DNA of 56,764 bases from Lentisphaeria bacterium (GTDB lineage: Bacteria; Verrucomicrobiota; Lentisphaeria; Oligosphaerales; Oligosphaeraceae): assembly GCA_024405215.1 (NCBI GenBank), contig JAKSPB010000021.1:1-56764 (forward strand), read 5' to 3'. Position numbers and translations under genes: made by a program. Within the stretch, counting starts at the first letter, position 1; every line of letters starts with the position of its first letter. Positions 16,143-23,757 of the stretch are shown in pieces. The notes beneath the pieces are model-generated. The model ran no database searches. It was not told where the DNA came from and saw nothing but the letters and a program-made list of their open reading frames with translations.

Positions 16143-17018
16143 ATGAAGAGCATGACGGGCTATGGCCGCGGAATGGCCAAGGGCGAGTGCGGGACGCTGA
16201 CGGTGGAGGTCTCCGCCGTCAACAGCCGAAAGCAGGTGGACCTGCGCTGTTCCGTGCCGCGGGAACTGGGGATGCTGGAGCAGCAGATTCGCCAGACTGT
16301 CCAGGAGAAGCTCTCCCGGGGCAGCCTCTATCTGGCGGTCAGCTACCAGCTGAATCCCGAGTTCCTTTCCAAGGCCGGTCGCGTGGACACGACGGCTTTT
16401 GCCGCCGTGTCAAAAGAACTGGCGGCCCTGGCTGCGAAGACCGGGCTGTCCGCGCCTACGGTGGCGGATGTGCTGGCGGTTCCCGGCGTTCTCAATACCA
16501 GTCAGTCTGCTGTCTATGATTTCCTGAAGACGCTGCTGACTCCCGCGCTGGAGACGGCGCTGGCGGAACTCACGGCCGCCCGTGTGGCCGAAGGGCTTCG
16601 CTTGAAGGCGGATCTTTCCGCACGTGGCGAGACGATTCGGCAGTTGCTGGAGCGGATTGACGGCCGTGGCAACGAGGCGCTTGTGCAACTGCAGGAGCGT
16701 CTGCGGACGCGTCTGGCGGAATTGGGCGCCACCATGAGCGAGGATGACGAGCGCCTGGCGAAAGAGCTGGTCTTCTTTGCGGAACGCGCCGACATCACGG
16801 AGGAGGTCGTCCGTCTGAAGAGCCATATCGTGAAGTACTTCCAGTTGCTAGAAGGCGAGGGCGATCCGGGACGCGAATTGGAGTTCCTGGGGCAGGAGAT
16901 GAACCGGGAGATTACCACGCTTTCCTCCAAGACGGCGGATCTGTGCATCTCCGCAGATGCGTTGGCCTTGAAGATCGAGCTCTCGAAGATCCGGGAGCAG
17001 ATTATGAATATCGAGTAG
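16143..17018 (+). CDS. yicC: YicC/YloC-family endoribonuclease
   Basis: 291 residues, typical length. It starts with the family hallmark MKSMTGYGRG and ends with the conserved ...ADALALKIELSKIREQIMNIE. The C-terminal half contains the acidic ELEFLGQEMNREITTLSSKT segment that is strongly conserved in the family. YicC proteins degrade RNA and oligomerise into ring-like particles. tilS begins only 3 bp downstream, so the two are co-transcribed. Confidence 0.95.
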   Translation: MKSMTGYGRGMAKGECGTLTVEVSAVNSRKQVDLRCSVPRELGMLEQQIRQTVQEKLSRGSLYLAVSYQLNPEFLSKAGRVDTTAFAAVSKELAALAAKTGLSAPTVADVLAVPGVLNTSQSAVYDFLKTLLTPALETALAELTAARVAEGLRLKADLSARGETIRQLLERIDGRGNEALVQLQERLRTRLAELGATMSEDDERLAKELVFFAERADITEEVVRLKSHIVKYFQLLEGEGDPGRELEFLGQEMNREITTLSSKTADLCISADALALKIELSKIREQIMNIE

Positions 17019-17021
17019 TCG

Positions 17022-17948
17022 ATGTCGCCGCAGGAGGCCATCCGACTCTTTTTCCCCGCTCCGCAGGAAGCCGTGGTGGGCTTTTCCGGCGGGGCGGATT
17101 CCACGGCGTTGCTGCTGGCGCTGCATCAGGCCGGCTGGCCGGTTTCCGCCGTGCATTTCAATCATCAATTGCGGGGGGGGGCGGCGCTGGCGGATGCCCG
17201 GTTCTGCCGGGAGTTCTGCCGCGAAAGGGGGATTCCCTTTCGGTGCCTCCGGCTGGACGTGAAGAACAATCGTCAGAAAGGCGAGTCCGTGGAAAGCGCG
17301 GCCCGACGGCTTCGGCTTGAAAAGTGGCGTCAGCTGACGGCGAAGAAGCACCAGCTGGTCTTTCTGGCGCATCATGCCGATGATGCGGCGGAGGAGCTCT
17401 TCCTGCGGATTCTGCGCGGTGCGTCCACCACGGGGCTGGTGGGCTTGCGGGAATTGCGGCAGTTGAATGACGGTACGCGTCTGGCACGGCCGTTGCTTCG
17501 TTGTCGAAAGTGGGAGCTGGAGGAATATCTTCGGGCCGAGGGGGTGGAGAAGTGGTGCGTGGATGCCACGAATTTTGTTTCCGATTGCAACCGGAACCGC
17601 ATCCGGAACCAGCTTCTGCCCGCATGGAAAGAGCTTTTTGGCGGAGACGGCGGCATCCAGGCGACTCTGGATGCACTGCGGATGGATGCCGCATACCTGG
17701 AGGAGGAGGCTGCAGCCGCTTTGCCGCCCAGGCCGACGATTGATGACTGGCGGAGGGTTCCCGCCGCCCTTTTTGCCCGTGTGCTGCGGCAGCGCTTCCA
17801 GTTGGCGCTGCCGCCTTCACGGAAGACCATCCTCCGTTTGCAGAAGGAATTGGCGGAGGACCATCCCGGCAGAAACAACCTGCGGATTCCTTTGGGCGAA
17901 GGGAAATATCTGATTTTAAACCATCGGAAAGGGCTGTTGATGGAGTGA
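17022..17948 (+). CDS. tilS: tRNA(Ile)-lysidine synthase
   Basis: 308 residues. The PP-loop SGGADS lies at 22-27, the family motif HHADDAAEELFLRILRG follows, and SDCNRNRIRNQLLPAW is typical of TilS. The enzyme joins lysine to C34 of tRNA-Ile2, changing its codon from AUG to AUA. At ~310 residues it is the short form without the C-terminal recognition domains of E. coli TilS (~430). Last gene of the alr-tilS run, followed by a hairpin terminator at 17959-17988. Confidence 0.95.
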   Translation: MSPQEAIRLFFPAPQEAVVGFSGGADSTALLLALHQAGWPVSAVHFNHQLRGGAALADARFCREFCRERGIPFRCLRLDVKNNRQKGESVESAARRLRLEKWRQLTAKKHQLVFLAHHADDAAEELFLRILRGASTTGLVGLRELRQLNDGTRLARPLLRCRKWELEEYLRAEGVEKWCVDATNFVSDCNRNRIRNQLLPAWKELFGGDGGIQATLDALRMDAAYLEEEAAAALPPRPTIDDWRRVPAALFARVLRQRFQLALPPSRKTILRLQKELAEDHPGRNNLRIPLGEGKYLILNHRKGLLME

Positions 17949-17958
17949 TGGGGGGGGC

Positions 17959-17988
17959 AGGGGCTGTTGCAATGGCCTCTTTTGTTTC
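17959..17988 (+). terminator. Terminator after tilS (R1-like)
   Basis: AGGGGC (17959-17964) pairs with GCCTCT (17975-17980, one G-U pair) and is followed by TTTGTTT. The string ggggctgttgc is the same as in R1 repeats, so this may be a degenerate R1 copy. Confidence 0.5.
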
Positions 17989-17995
17989 GGAATTA

Positions 17996-18060
17996 CATCC
18001 TTAAGTTTCCTGCGTGTTCTGTTGATGCGTTTTCCCGGTGGCAACCGGAAACGATGGTGC
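17996..18060. repeat. R2 MITE-like element, copy c (degenerate)
   Basis: catccttaagtttcctgcg matches the R2 end sequence catacttgagttgcctgcg at 26214, and an internal hairpin follows (GTTTTCCCGGT 18029-18039 / ACCGGAAAC 18044-18052). As at 6.7 and 26.2 kb, it directly follows an R1-like hairpin. Confidence 0.45.
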
Positions 18061-18153
18061 AGTGGAAAAAGCGCGATTTGCCGCAGACGAACTGGGCAAA
18101 CGGGCTTAAAGTACGGCTACTGTTTTTCCTTTATTTCCCATTCGGAGATTTCC

Positions 18154-19335
18154 ATGGCTGCCGTTGCATACAAGAAACATTTTCTTTTCGGTCCGAAGCC
18201 CGGGTGTCCCTGGGCGGACAAGATGGTCCTGAATCCCGCCATGATCGCGGATCCGGATGATCCGGATACCCTCCACATGCTGTTCCGGGCGACAGGTCCT
18301 TGGCCACAGGCCAAGATGCCTGGTCGTCCCATGCCCTATCCGATTTTCCTGGGATACGCGGTCAGCCATGACCGCGGCAGGAACTGGCAGTGCGACTTCT
18401 CCCGTCCCGCCAAGCCCATGGCATTCAAGTTCGATCCGGCGGATCCGCCCATTATTGAGGATGCCTTTGGCCGGAAGGTCTTCGACTACACCAACGGCAA
18501 CGTGGAGGATCCCCGGCTCTTCTACTTCGAAGGGCAGTTGTACAGCACCATGGCGGGACGGCCTTTCCCCCCGGGACCCTATTGGGAGCATGACGATCCC
18601 CATCAATGCGTTCCCGATGGCTTCGAGGAATTTGGAAAGTCCGTGACGGAGAACTACACGGGTACACAGCTCTACAAAGTGGACTTGAATGCCTTGAAGA
18701 CCGGCGACTACGACCATGCCTTCACCTTCGTCTGCCAGCTCCATGATCCTGAAATCTCCGACGACCGGGATGTGGTGCTCTTCCCGCGCCGTCTGGAAAT
18801 CAACGGCAAGAAGAAGATTGTCTGCATCCATCGTCCCAAGTGGCCGTGGAATTACGAGATCGGCAAGGAGGTTCCCGCGCCATCCATCTTCATGGCGGCA
18901 GGCGATTCCTTCGCGGATTTCGCCAACGGCAAGGCGGAACGCGTGGTCTATGCACAGCGGAAATTCCCGTGGGAGGAGAACCGGATCGGACCTAGCTGGG
19001 CGCCTATGGAACTGGAACCCGGCCTCTGGATGCTGCCCTATCATGGAAAGCAGGACGACAAGGTCGGCTATACACAGTCATTCATGATGCTGAAGGAAAC
19101 GGGGAAGGGCTTCCCGGAAATCGTCGCCCGCCCTGCCGAACGCCTCTTCTATGCAGAGGAACCCTGGGAACTGGAAGGGGATTTCACCATCCCGTGCCTT
19201 TTCACCTGCTCCGGCGTCTTGCTGGACGACGGCATCCTGCGCATGGGATATGGCGCGGCCGACGCCAAGGTCGGGTTGCTGGAAGTCAATTTCCAGGAAC
19301 TGGTCGACTACCTGAAGGCGCAGATTGGAAAATGA
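18154..19335 (+). CDS. Glycoside hydrolase family 130 protein (mannoside phosphorylase-like)
   Basis: 393 residues without signal peptide, so cytoplasmic. The five-bladed propeller family GH130 is indicated by VLNPAMIADPDDPDTLHMLFRA near the N-terminus, the catalytic-acid motif EDPRLFYF (118-125) and the near-C-terminal GYGAADAKVGLLEV. Members use phosphate to break beta-mannosyl linkages or hydrolyse them; the exact substrate is not predictable here. Start chosen at 18154 because GGAG (18144-18147) lies 6 bp upstream and the longer frame has no family sequence. It stands alone between two gene-poor stretches. Confidence 0.85.
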   Translation: MAAVAYKKHFLFGPKPGCPWADKMVLNPAMIADPDDPDTLHMLFRATGPWPQAKMPGRPMPYPIFLGYAVSHDRGRNWQCDFSRPAKPMAFKFDPADPPIIEDAFGRKVFDYTNGNVEDPRLFYFEGQLYSTMAGRPFPPGPYWEHDDPHQCVPDGFEEFGKSVTENYTGTQLYKVDLNALKTGDYDHAFTFVCQLHDPEISDDRDVVLFPRRLEINGKKKIVCIHRPKWPWNYEIGKEVPAPSIFMAAGDSFADFANGKAERVVYAQRKFPWEENRIGPSWAPMELEPGLWMLPYHGKQDDKVGYTQSFMMLKETGKGFPEIVARPAERLFYAEEPWELEGDFTIPCLFTCSGVLLDDGILRMGYGAADAKVGLLEVNFQELVDYLKAQIGK

Positions 19336-19841
19336 TGATTCCTTAGTTGTCTGTATCATCTAAAACTTTGTCATGCTCCGCTCTTTTTGAGCCTTTTTCC
19401 CGGTCTGCTTCCTTGCATGGTGACTATGCGTGGGCGCAGATCGGGAACATCCTCCAAAATAGTTGTTGTCTGAATGACTTTTAGATGCTGCAGACTACGA
19501 GGGTAATTGTTCCGAAGGGCCATATATCCCTCGCGGAGGCGAATTCGTCCTCAAGAACGACACCATGCTCAACCGTGGGTGAAGCGGAAGACACGGGGAG
19601 AGGCGCCTCCTTCCCTGACGGTACGCGAACCCCGCATGGGACGGGGGAGCACCGGATCCAGCCCCGTGGCGAGAAGGTTCTTTCGTGGCATTATGGGAGG
19701 AAAACAGAAATTTGTCCTAAATTGTCATGTTTTTTCTTTCATTGGCTTGCAAAATGGAAAATTGTGATTATCTTCTAAACAAATCAGTTTCTTTCCCTTT
19801 TTGTCCAAGATTGTCTTATTTGATTCATTTGCGAGGCAATT
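19336..19841. other. Gene-free 506-bp stretch between GH130 gene and HTH-EIIA gene
   Basis: No reading frame here is convincing. The GC-rich centre (about 19397-19690) is packed with hairpins, listed separately as a candidate RNA. The last ~130 bp (19700-19841) are AT-rich and probably contain the promoter of the HTH-EIIA gene. Confidence 0.6.
19397..19690. ncRNA. Candidate structured non-coding RNA, strand unknown
   Basis: Successive paired segments: a 12-bp stem TTCCCGGTCTGC (19397-19408) / GCAGATCGGGAA (19436-19447); CGAGGG (19498-19503) / CCCTCG (19528-19533) with an inner paired part; GAGG / CCTC around 19535-19552; a GGGGAG-AGG stem against CCTCCTTCCC near 19598-19617; CCCCG-catggga-CGGGG near 19631-19649. 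The density of stems in a protein-free, locally GC-rich island is the evidence. It does not show the consensus of RNase P, tmRNA, SRP or riboswitches that I know. Function is not assigned. Confidence 0.4.
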
Positions 19842-20558
19842 ATGATCCTCACCTTAAAAGAATTGGCGGAATATCTGCGGGTGAATGAGCGCACCATCCT
19901 GCGGATGATCCAGAATGGCAAGATCCAGGGTGCGAAGATTGGCGGCCAGTGGCGTTTCAATGGCAGCCAGATTGACCAGGTTTTCTTCCCTGCGGAAGGC
20001 GAAGAGGCCGCCCTTGAGGAAGATGACGGCATCAAGCAGTCCATCATCGTCCATCCTCAGATTGGCATTCCGGTGAGCCGCGTGATGCACGAGGATCGCA
20101 TTCTTCTGAATCTGAAGAGCACGGATGCGGAAGGCGTCATCAAGGAACTGACCGACGCTCGTCTGCTGTATGGTCTGGTCCTGGACGCCACCGAGCTGCG
20201 CAACAAGTGCATGCAGCGCGAAGCGGTTCTTTCCACCGCAGTCGGCGAAGGCATTGCTATCCCCCATCCCCGCGATCCAATTCCGACCCTCCGTGCCAGC
20301 GCCGCCGTGATCTACGGTTACTCCAAGGCCGGCGTTGACTTCGGCGCCCCCGATGGCAAGCCCGTCCACATGTTCTTCCTGGCCTGCAGCCAGAACATCG
20401 AGCTGCACTTGCACCTGATGGGCTGCCTGGCCCGTCTGCTGAAGGACAAGAGTTTCGTGGACGCCCTGGCCGATTGCAAGACCAATGCCGAAGTGATCAA
20501 GCTTGTCATGGAGCACGAGCGCACCGCCTTCCTGGCCCAGGAAGAGGAGAACAAGTAG
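19842..20558 (+). CDS. Helix-turn-helix domain fused to PTS EIIA (PtsN-like) domain
   Basis: 238 residues. Residues 1-55 (LTLKELAEYLRVNERTILRM...IGGQWRFNGSQID) are an excisionase/MerR-like DNA-binding domain. Residues ~77-230 form an EIIA of the fructose/nitrogen type with the phosphorylatable His142 in GEGIAIPHPRD. EIIA-Ntr proteins report PTS phosphorylation state to other systems; joined to a DNA-binding domain it could act directly on genes. No PTS transporter, EI or HPr is nearby. Followed by a strong terminator at 20579-20608. Confidence 0.85.
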   Translation: MILTLKELAEYLRVNERTILRMIQNGKIQGAKIGGQWRFNGSQIDQVFFPAEGEEAALEEDDGIKQSIIVHPQIGIPVSRVMHEDRILLNLKSTDAEGVIKELTDARLLYGLVLDATELRNKCMQREAVLSTAVGEGIAIPHPRDPIPTLRASAAVIYGYSKAGVDFGAPDGKPVHMFFLACSQNIELHLHLMGCLARLLKDKSFVDALADCKTNAEVIKLVMEHERTAFLAQEEENK

Positions 20559-20578
20559 CTTCCGAGGCATTTCCCCAT

Positions 20579-20608
20579 CGCCGACGTTCCGCCACGTCGG
20601 CGTTTTTT
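20579..20608 (+). terminator. Rho-independent terminator after the HTH-EIIA gene
   Basis: CGCCGACGT (20579-20587) and ACGTCGGCG (20594-20602) form a perfect 9-bp stem with loop tccgcc, followed by TTTTTT (20603-20608). The truA start codon is only 8 bp beyond the T tract. Confidence 0.88.
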
Positions 20609-20616
20609 GTTTCAGG

Positions 20617-21471
20617 ATGGAAGACGAAGAAAAGAACCAGAATACCGCAGGGCGTCCGCTGATCCAGCTGCACCTGTCCATCGCCTACGATGGCACGCGC
20701 TATGCTGGGTGGCAGGTCCAGCCGAAGAACCCCACGGTCCAGGGGGAGTTGCTGAAGCGCCTGCGTCTGATGCTGCGCGATCCGGAACTGAAGATCTACG
20801 GTTCCAGCCGGACGGATGCCGGCGTCCACGCCCTGGACCAGCAGGTCTCCTTCGTTGCGCCGTTTCCCGACGACGTGGACCCCGGCGACCTGGCGCGCCG
20901 GCTGAACCGGTGGCTTCCGGAGGACATCTACGTGAAGAGCTGCCGCATTTGCGACGGTCCCTTCAATGCCCGCTACGACAACTGCGGCAAAGCGTATACG
21001 TACTGCCTGGCTCCCGGGTTCAAACCGAATCCGCTCTATGTTCGGTATCTTTGGCGGACACCCCACGAGCTGGATCTTGACGCTATGCGCGAAGCCGCCG
21101 CCATCCTGCAGGGAGAGCACGATTTCGCCTCTTTCGCTGTCAATCCTGGCAAGGTCATCGAGTCCACCGTGCGGAATCTCCGCCGCCTGGAGGTGCTGGC
21201 CCCCGGCGACGGCATGGTCTACGTCAATGCGGTGGGCGACAGTTTCCTCTACAAGATGGTCCGCAGTCTGGTGGGCTATCTGGTCTACGTGGGGCAGGGC
21301 TACGCCGCACCGCAGGAGGCCCGCCGCGTCCTGGATGGCAAGTGCCGCAGTCTGGCTGCGGATTCCGCGCCGGCAGCCGGCTTGTTCCTGGCCAAGGTCT
21401 TCTTCGACCACGATTCTTGGCGTAGCTACCAGCCGGTTCTTCCGCCCTTCGCCTTCACCTCGCAGATGTAG
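20617..21471 (+). CDS. truA: tRNA pseudouridine(38-40) synthase TruA
   Basis: 284 residues. The catalytic Asp is D67 in SSRTDAGVHALDQQ. The N-terminal LHLSIAYDGTRYAGWQVQ and the C-terminal DSFLYKMVRSLVGYLVYVGQG are family hallmarks. It isomerises uridines at positions 38-40 of the anticodon arm. Start at 20617 (MEDEEKNQN), since extending further would run through the terminator; only a weak AGG precedes it. Expression must read through that terminator or use a promoter inside the preceding gene. Confidence 0.95.
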   Translation: MEDEEKNQNTAGRPLIQLHLSIAYDGTRYAGWQVQPKNPTVQGELLKRLRLMLRDPELKIYGSSRTDAGVHALDQQVSFVAPFPDDVDPGDLARRLNRWLPEDIYVKSCRICDGPFNARYDNCGKAYTYCLAPGFKPNPLYVRYLWRTPHELDLDAMREAAAILQGEHDFASFAVNPGKVIESTVRNLRRLEVLAPGDGMVYVNAVGDSFLYKMVRSLVGYLVYVGQGYAAPQEARRVLDGKCRSLAADSAPAAGLFLAKVFFDHDSWRSYQPVLPPFAFTSQM

Positions 21472-21487
21472 AAGGCCGGGGATAGAG

Positions 21488-21630
21488 GGAATTGCAAAAG
21501 TCGCTTCTCAAGGGTTTCCGAGGCTGTTTGCTTCAAGCGCGCCAAGGCGTATCTCGCTACGACGGGAAGTTCTTGAAGCAAACGGCATCCGAATGGACGG
21601 GAAGTGGTCAAGGCGACTTTTTGCAATTCC
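21488..21630. repeat. R3 element: long imperfect inverted repeat
   Basis: Outer arms ggaattgcaaaagtcgc (from 21488) and gcgactttttgcaattcc (to 21630), and inner arms gtttgcttcaag (21526-21537) and cttgaagcaaac (21572-21583), enclose a ~34-bp centre. At 143 bp and without an ORF it looks like a miniature inverted-repeat element. Parts recur at 5251, 22248, 39219 and 54226. Confidence 0.65.
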
Positions 21631-21657
21631 GCCGATAGTTTTCCTTTGCGGAGGGAA

Positions 21658-21685
21658 TTGCAATCCCGGCGGGAGTCGTTATATT
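21658..21685 (+). promoter_or_regulatory. Promoter of the small basic protein gene
   Basis: TTGCAA (21658-21663), 16 bp, TATATT (21680-21685). It directly follows the R3 element and lies 56 bp before the gene start. Confidence 0.6.
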
Positions 21686-21740
21686 AAGCTGTTTCCGTAA
21701 TGTCTTTTCTAACACACTAATAAATTCTGGAGATTTTACC

Positions 21741-21965
21741 ATGGCAACTAGTACCTTCCGTAACAAGAACTGTGTCCGTCCTCGCAAGACTGGTGCAGAC
21801 AAGCGCCGTCGCTGCCTGGTTCAGCGTCGCCGTCTGGTGGCTCTGGGCCTGAGCGAAGAGGTCGTTGCGAAGATGCCCGTTGATGTCCTGCGCAACAAGC
21901 TGAAGGAGCCCAAGAAGGTTCTGGCCGAAGTCGCCAAGGCTGCTGCGAAGGCCGCTGAGGCATAA
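21741..21965 (+). CDS. Small basic protein, unknown function
   Basis: 74 residues, strongly basic (RNKNCVRPRKTGADKRRRCLVQRRRLVALGL), ending in an Ala/Lys tail (AEVAKAAAKAAEA) like histone-H1-type proteins. GGAG lies 8 bp upstream, a good promoter precedes it, and a strong terminator follows. The monocistronic layout with strong signals suggests high expression, as for a ribosome- or nucleoid-associated protein, but no family was recognised. It is not the S18, S21 or L28 family by sequence pattern. Confidence 0.8.
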   Translation: MATSTFRNKNCVRPRKTGADKRRRCLVQRRRLVALGLSEEVVAKMPVDVLRNKLKEPKKVLAEVAKAAAKAAEA

Positions 21966-21986
21966 GCTCTTCGGAGTAGGTTTCGT

Positions 21987-22021
21987 AAGGCACGAGGCGA
22001 GTTCAGCCCCGTGCCTTTTTT
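21987..22021 (+). terminator. Terminator after the small basic protein gene
   Basis: AAGGCACG (21987-21994) pairs with CGTGCCTT (22010-22017), extended by three more pairs beyond one mismatch, and ends in TTTTTT. Confidence 0.88.
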
Positions 22022-22306
22022 GTTTCGGCGTTACTGTTCGAAACGGGATTGCAGAACCGCCAATACACACCAATGGCCGAATCGTGTCCATTGGTGTTTC
22101 CAACTTGGTGACGCGGCGGAAGCGTCTGTTTTTTTCCGGCGGCCGGAAAAAAAGAGAAAGCAACGGTCCTTCTGGGACCGCCAGCCTGGACGCCATAGTT
22201 GTTCATTCGTGGTTCGAGTCATTTTCCCGAACAGGTAATTTCAGGAGGAAATTGACAAGGCGACTTGGACAATTCCCTCCAGGTCAGGAGAAAACAAGGA
22301 GGTAAG
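22022..22306 (+). promoter_or_regulatory. Structured intergenic region upstream of nrdR
   Basis: Three perfect hairpins follow in 115 bp: ACACCAATGG (22067-22076) / CCATTGGTGT (22088-22097); T7CCGG-cgg-CCGGA7 (22129-22153); CGGTCC (22164-22169) / GGACCG (22175-22180). An imperfect GGAGG...CCTCC palindrome (22243-22280) resembling R3 ends precedes the strong AAGGAGGT ribosome site (22297-22303). No gene is seen. It could hold an nrdR leader or a small RNA. Confidence 0.5.
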
Positions 22307-22774
22307 ATGCTTTGTCCAAAATGTCATTCTATGGAAGACAAGGTCATTGACACCCGTGTCATGAACAACGGAGAGACCATCCGCCGCCGTCGGCAGTGCC
22401 TGAACTGCAACTACCGCTTCTCCACCTTGGAATCCATCATCCCCGTGAATATCACCACGGTCCTGAAACGGGATGGCCGTCGGGAGGAATTTTCTCCGGA
22501 CAAGCTCCGCGAGGGCATTCGCATGGCCTGCTGGAAACGGAACATCAGCGCCGAGGTGCTTGACGGGCTGGTCGGAGACATTACCATCAAGTTGACGCTT
22601 CTGCCCCAGGACGAAGTTCCGTCCAGCATGATTGGCGAGATGGTGATGGACTCCCTGCGGGAGATTGACCAGGTGGCATACGTCCGCTACGCTTCCGTCT
22701 ATCGTCAGTTCCAGGATGTCAAGGCCTTTGAGAAGGAACTCAAGGAATTGAACAAGCCCGAGGGGAACAAGTGA
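22307..22774 (+). CDS. nrdR: Transcriptional repressor NrdR
   Basis: 155 residues. The zinc ribbon uses C3, C6, C31 and C34 (MLCPKCHSMEDKVIDTR...RQCLNCNYRFST), followed by an ATP-cone (~49-139, VLKRDGRREEFSPDKLREGI). NrdR represses ribonucleotide reductase genes according to ATP/dATP binding. ATG at 22307 is set by the AAGGAGGT site and the conserved N-terminus. It overlaps the next gene (GTG start) by 4 bp; no nrd structural gene is in the window. Confidence 0.96.
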   Translation: MLCPKCHSMEDKVIDTRVMNNGETIRRRRQCLNCNYRFSTLESIIPVNITTVLKRDGRREEFSPDKLREGIRMACWKRNISAEVLDGLVGDITIKLTLLPQDEVPSSMIGEMVMDSLREIDQVAYVRYASVYRQFQDVKAFEKELKELNKPEGNK

Positions 22775-23754
22775 TTCTTGTCTCATCCAATGCGCTTCTT
22801 GTGCTGGATCCTTCCAGCGGTTCCTTGGTGAGCCTGGACTGGGAGGGGCTTCGCCAGGAGGTCACTGCGGCGTTCCAGCGCTGCGCCATGCAGGAGGATT
22901 GGGTCGGCGACAGCCTTCTCCAGGTCTTGCAGGAACGGTTGCAGCTGGGCCGCGCCGAAGGCATGGAGTTCACGGAGCAGGATGTCCGGCGGATGCTGGT
23001 GGGCGTGCTGGATGCCAGCGGCTTCACGGACGTGGCGCGGGAGTTCATTGTCCACGCCCCGAAAGCGCAGGTTGCCGAGCAGGTGGAATTCCCCGGGCAG
23101 CTTCGTTCCTGGACGGCGCAGTCGTTGGAGGATTTCCTGAAGCACCAGCCGGAAATTCCCGAATCCGCCGTTCCCGCCATTCTTGAGGCGCTTCCGCAGA
23201 TGCTTTCCGGCGCTGGTTATCCGCTGGTCAGCGAGGCTCTGGTGCGGGAGTTTTCGCGTCACCTGGTGCACTTGCAGAATTTGCCGCCGGAGTGCGGCGC
23301 TTTGTCCGTGCAATCCCGTGTGCAGTATATTCCTTCCGGGGAATGGCAGTTGCCGTTGAGCGAAGAAAGCCAGCGGCTGTTGGATCGCCGCGTGCTGTTG
23401 CTGCAACCCGTCTCCGACATTCTTCCTGTTTCCATTGTGCAGTGCCGCCTGGCGCGGCTCTTTGATTTTGACGATGCGCCCTCCTGCGAGGCGGGGCTTC
23501 TGTCCCGTTTGCCTTCCGTGGCTTCTGCGGTGCAGGAATGCCTGGTTCTGATGCGCGGCAAGATGACGCAACGCTGGCCGGAACTGGGAGACATGTCCGC
23601 CGTGGTCCGCTTTGTGGAGTTCGAGGCATTGCTGCAACTGCTGGACCTGTCGCGCCGTCGCCGGGAACGCCGCGAGTTGGGTGCGCGGTTGCAGAAAGCC
23701 ATTCTGGGGCATTTCGTTTCTTCTCCTTTCCCTATCGTTGTTCGATTTAGTTAA
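22771..23754 (+). CDS. Conserved-looking protein of unknown function, coupled to nrdR
   Basis: 327 residues, starting with GTG that overlaps the nrdR stop. No signal peptide, no clear membrane segment, no motif I recognise. The N-terminal ~110 residues (FQRCAMQEDWVGDSLLQVLQ, TEQDVRRMLVGVLDASGF) have a helical, ATP-cone-like flavour, which is only a guess. An Arg-rich stretch (LSRRRRERRELGARL) lies near the C-terminus. Translational coupling with nrdR, and the FAD enzyme beginning 3 bp after the stop, indicate one operon. Confidence 0.7.
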   Translation: MILVSSNALLVLDPSSGSLVSLDWEGLRQEVTAAFQRCAMQEDWVGDSLLQVLQERLQLGRAEGMEFTEQDVRRMLVGVLDASGFTDVAREFIVHAPKAQVAEQVEFPGQLRSWTAQSLEDFLKHQPEIPESAVPAILEALPQMLSGAGYPLVSEALVREFSRHLVHLQNLPPECGALSVQSRVQYIPSGEWQLPLSEESQRLLDRRVLLLQPVSDILPVSIVQCRLARLFDFDDAPSCEAGLLSRLPSVASAVQECLVLMRGKMTQRWPELGDMSAVVRFVEFEALLQLLDLSRRRRERRELGARLQKAILGHFVSSPFPIVVRFS

Positions 23755-23757
23755 TCT

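Noticed and set aside
19400-19445. GGAAGCAG on the minus strand, similar to the SRP RNA core
   Set aside because: The partner motif (GUCAGG-like) and the GGAA-type tetraloop are missing from the opposite side of the stem.
19485-19778. 97-codon plus-strand frame in the candidate RNA region
   Set aside because: Odd composition, no ribosome site, and it runs through several strong hairpins; it looks like a chance frame.
22211-22220. GGTTCGAGTC, a tRNA T-loop-like string
   Set aside because: No complementary T stem, anticodon arm or acceptor stem can be built around it.
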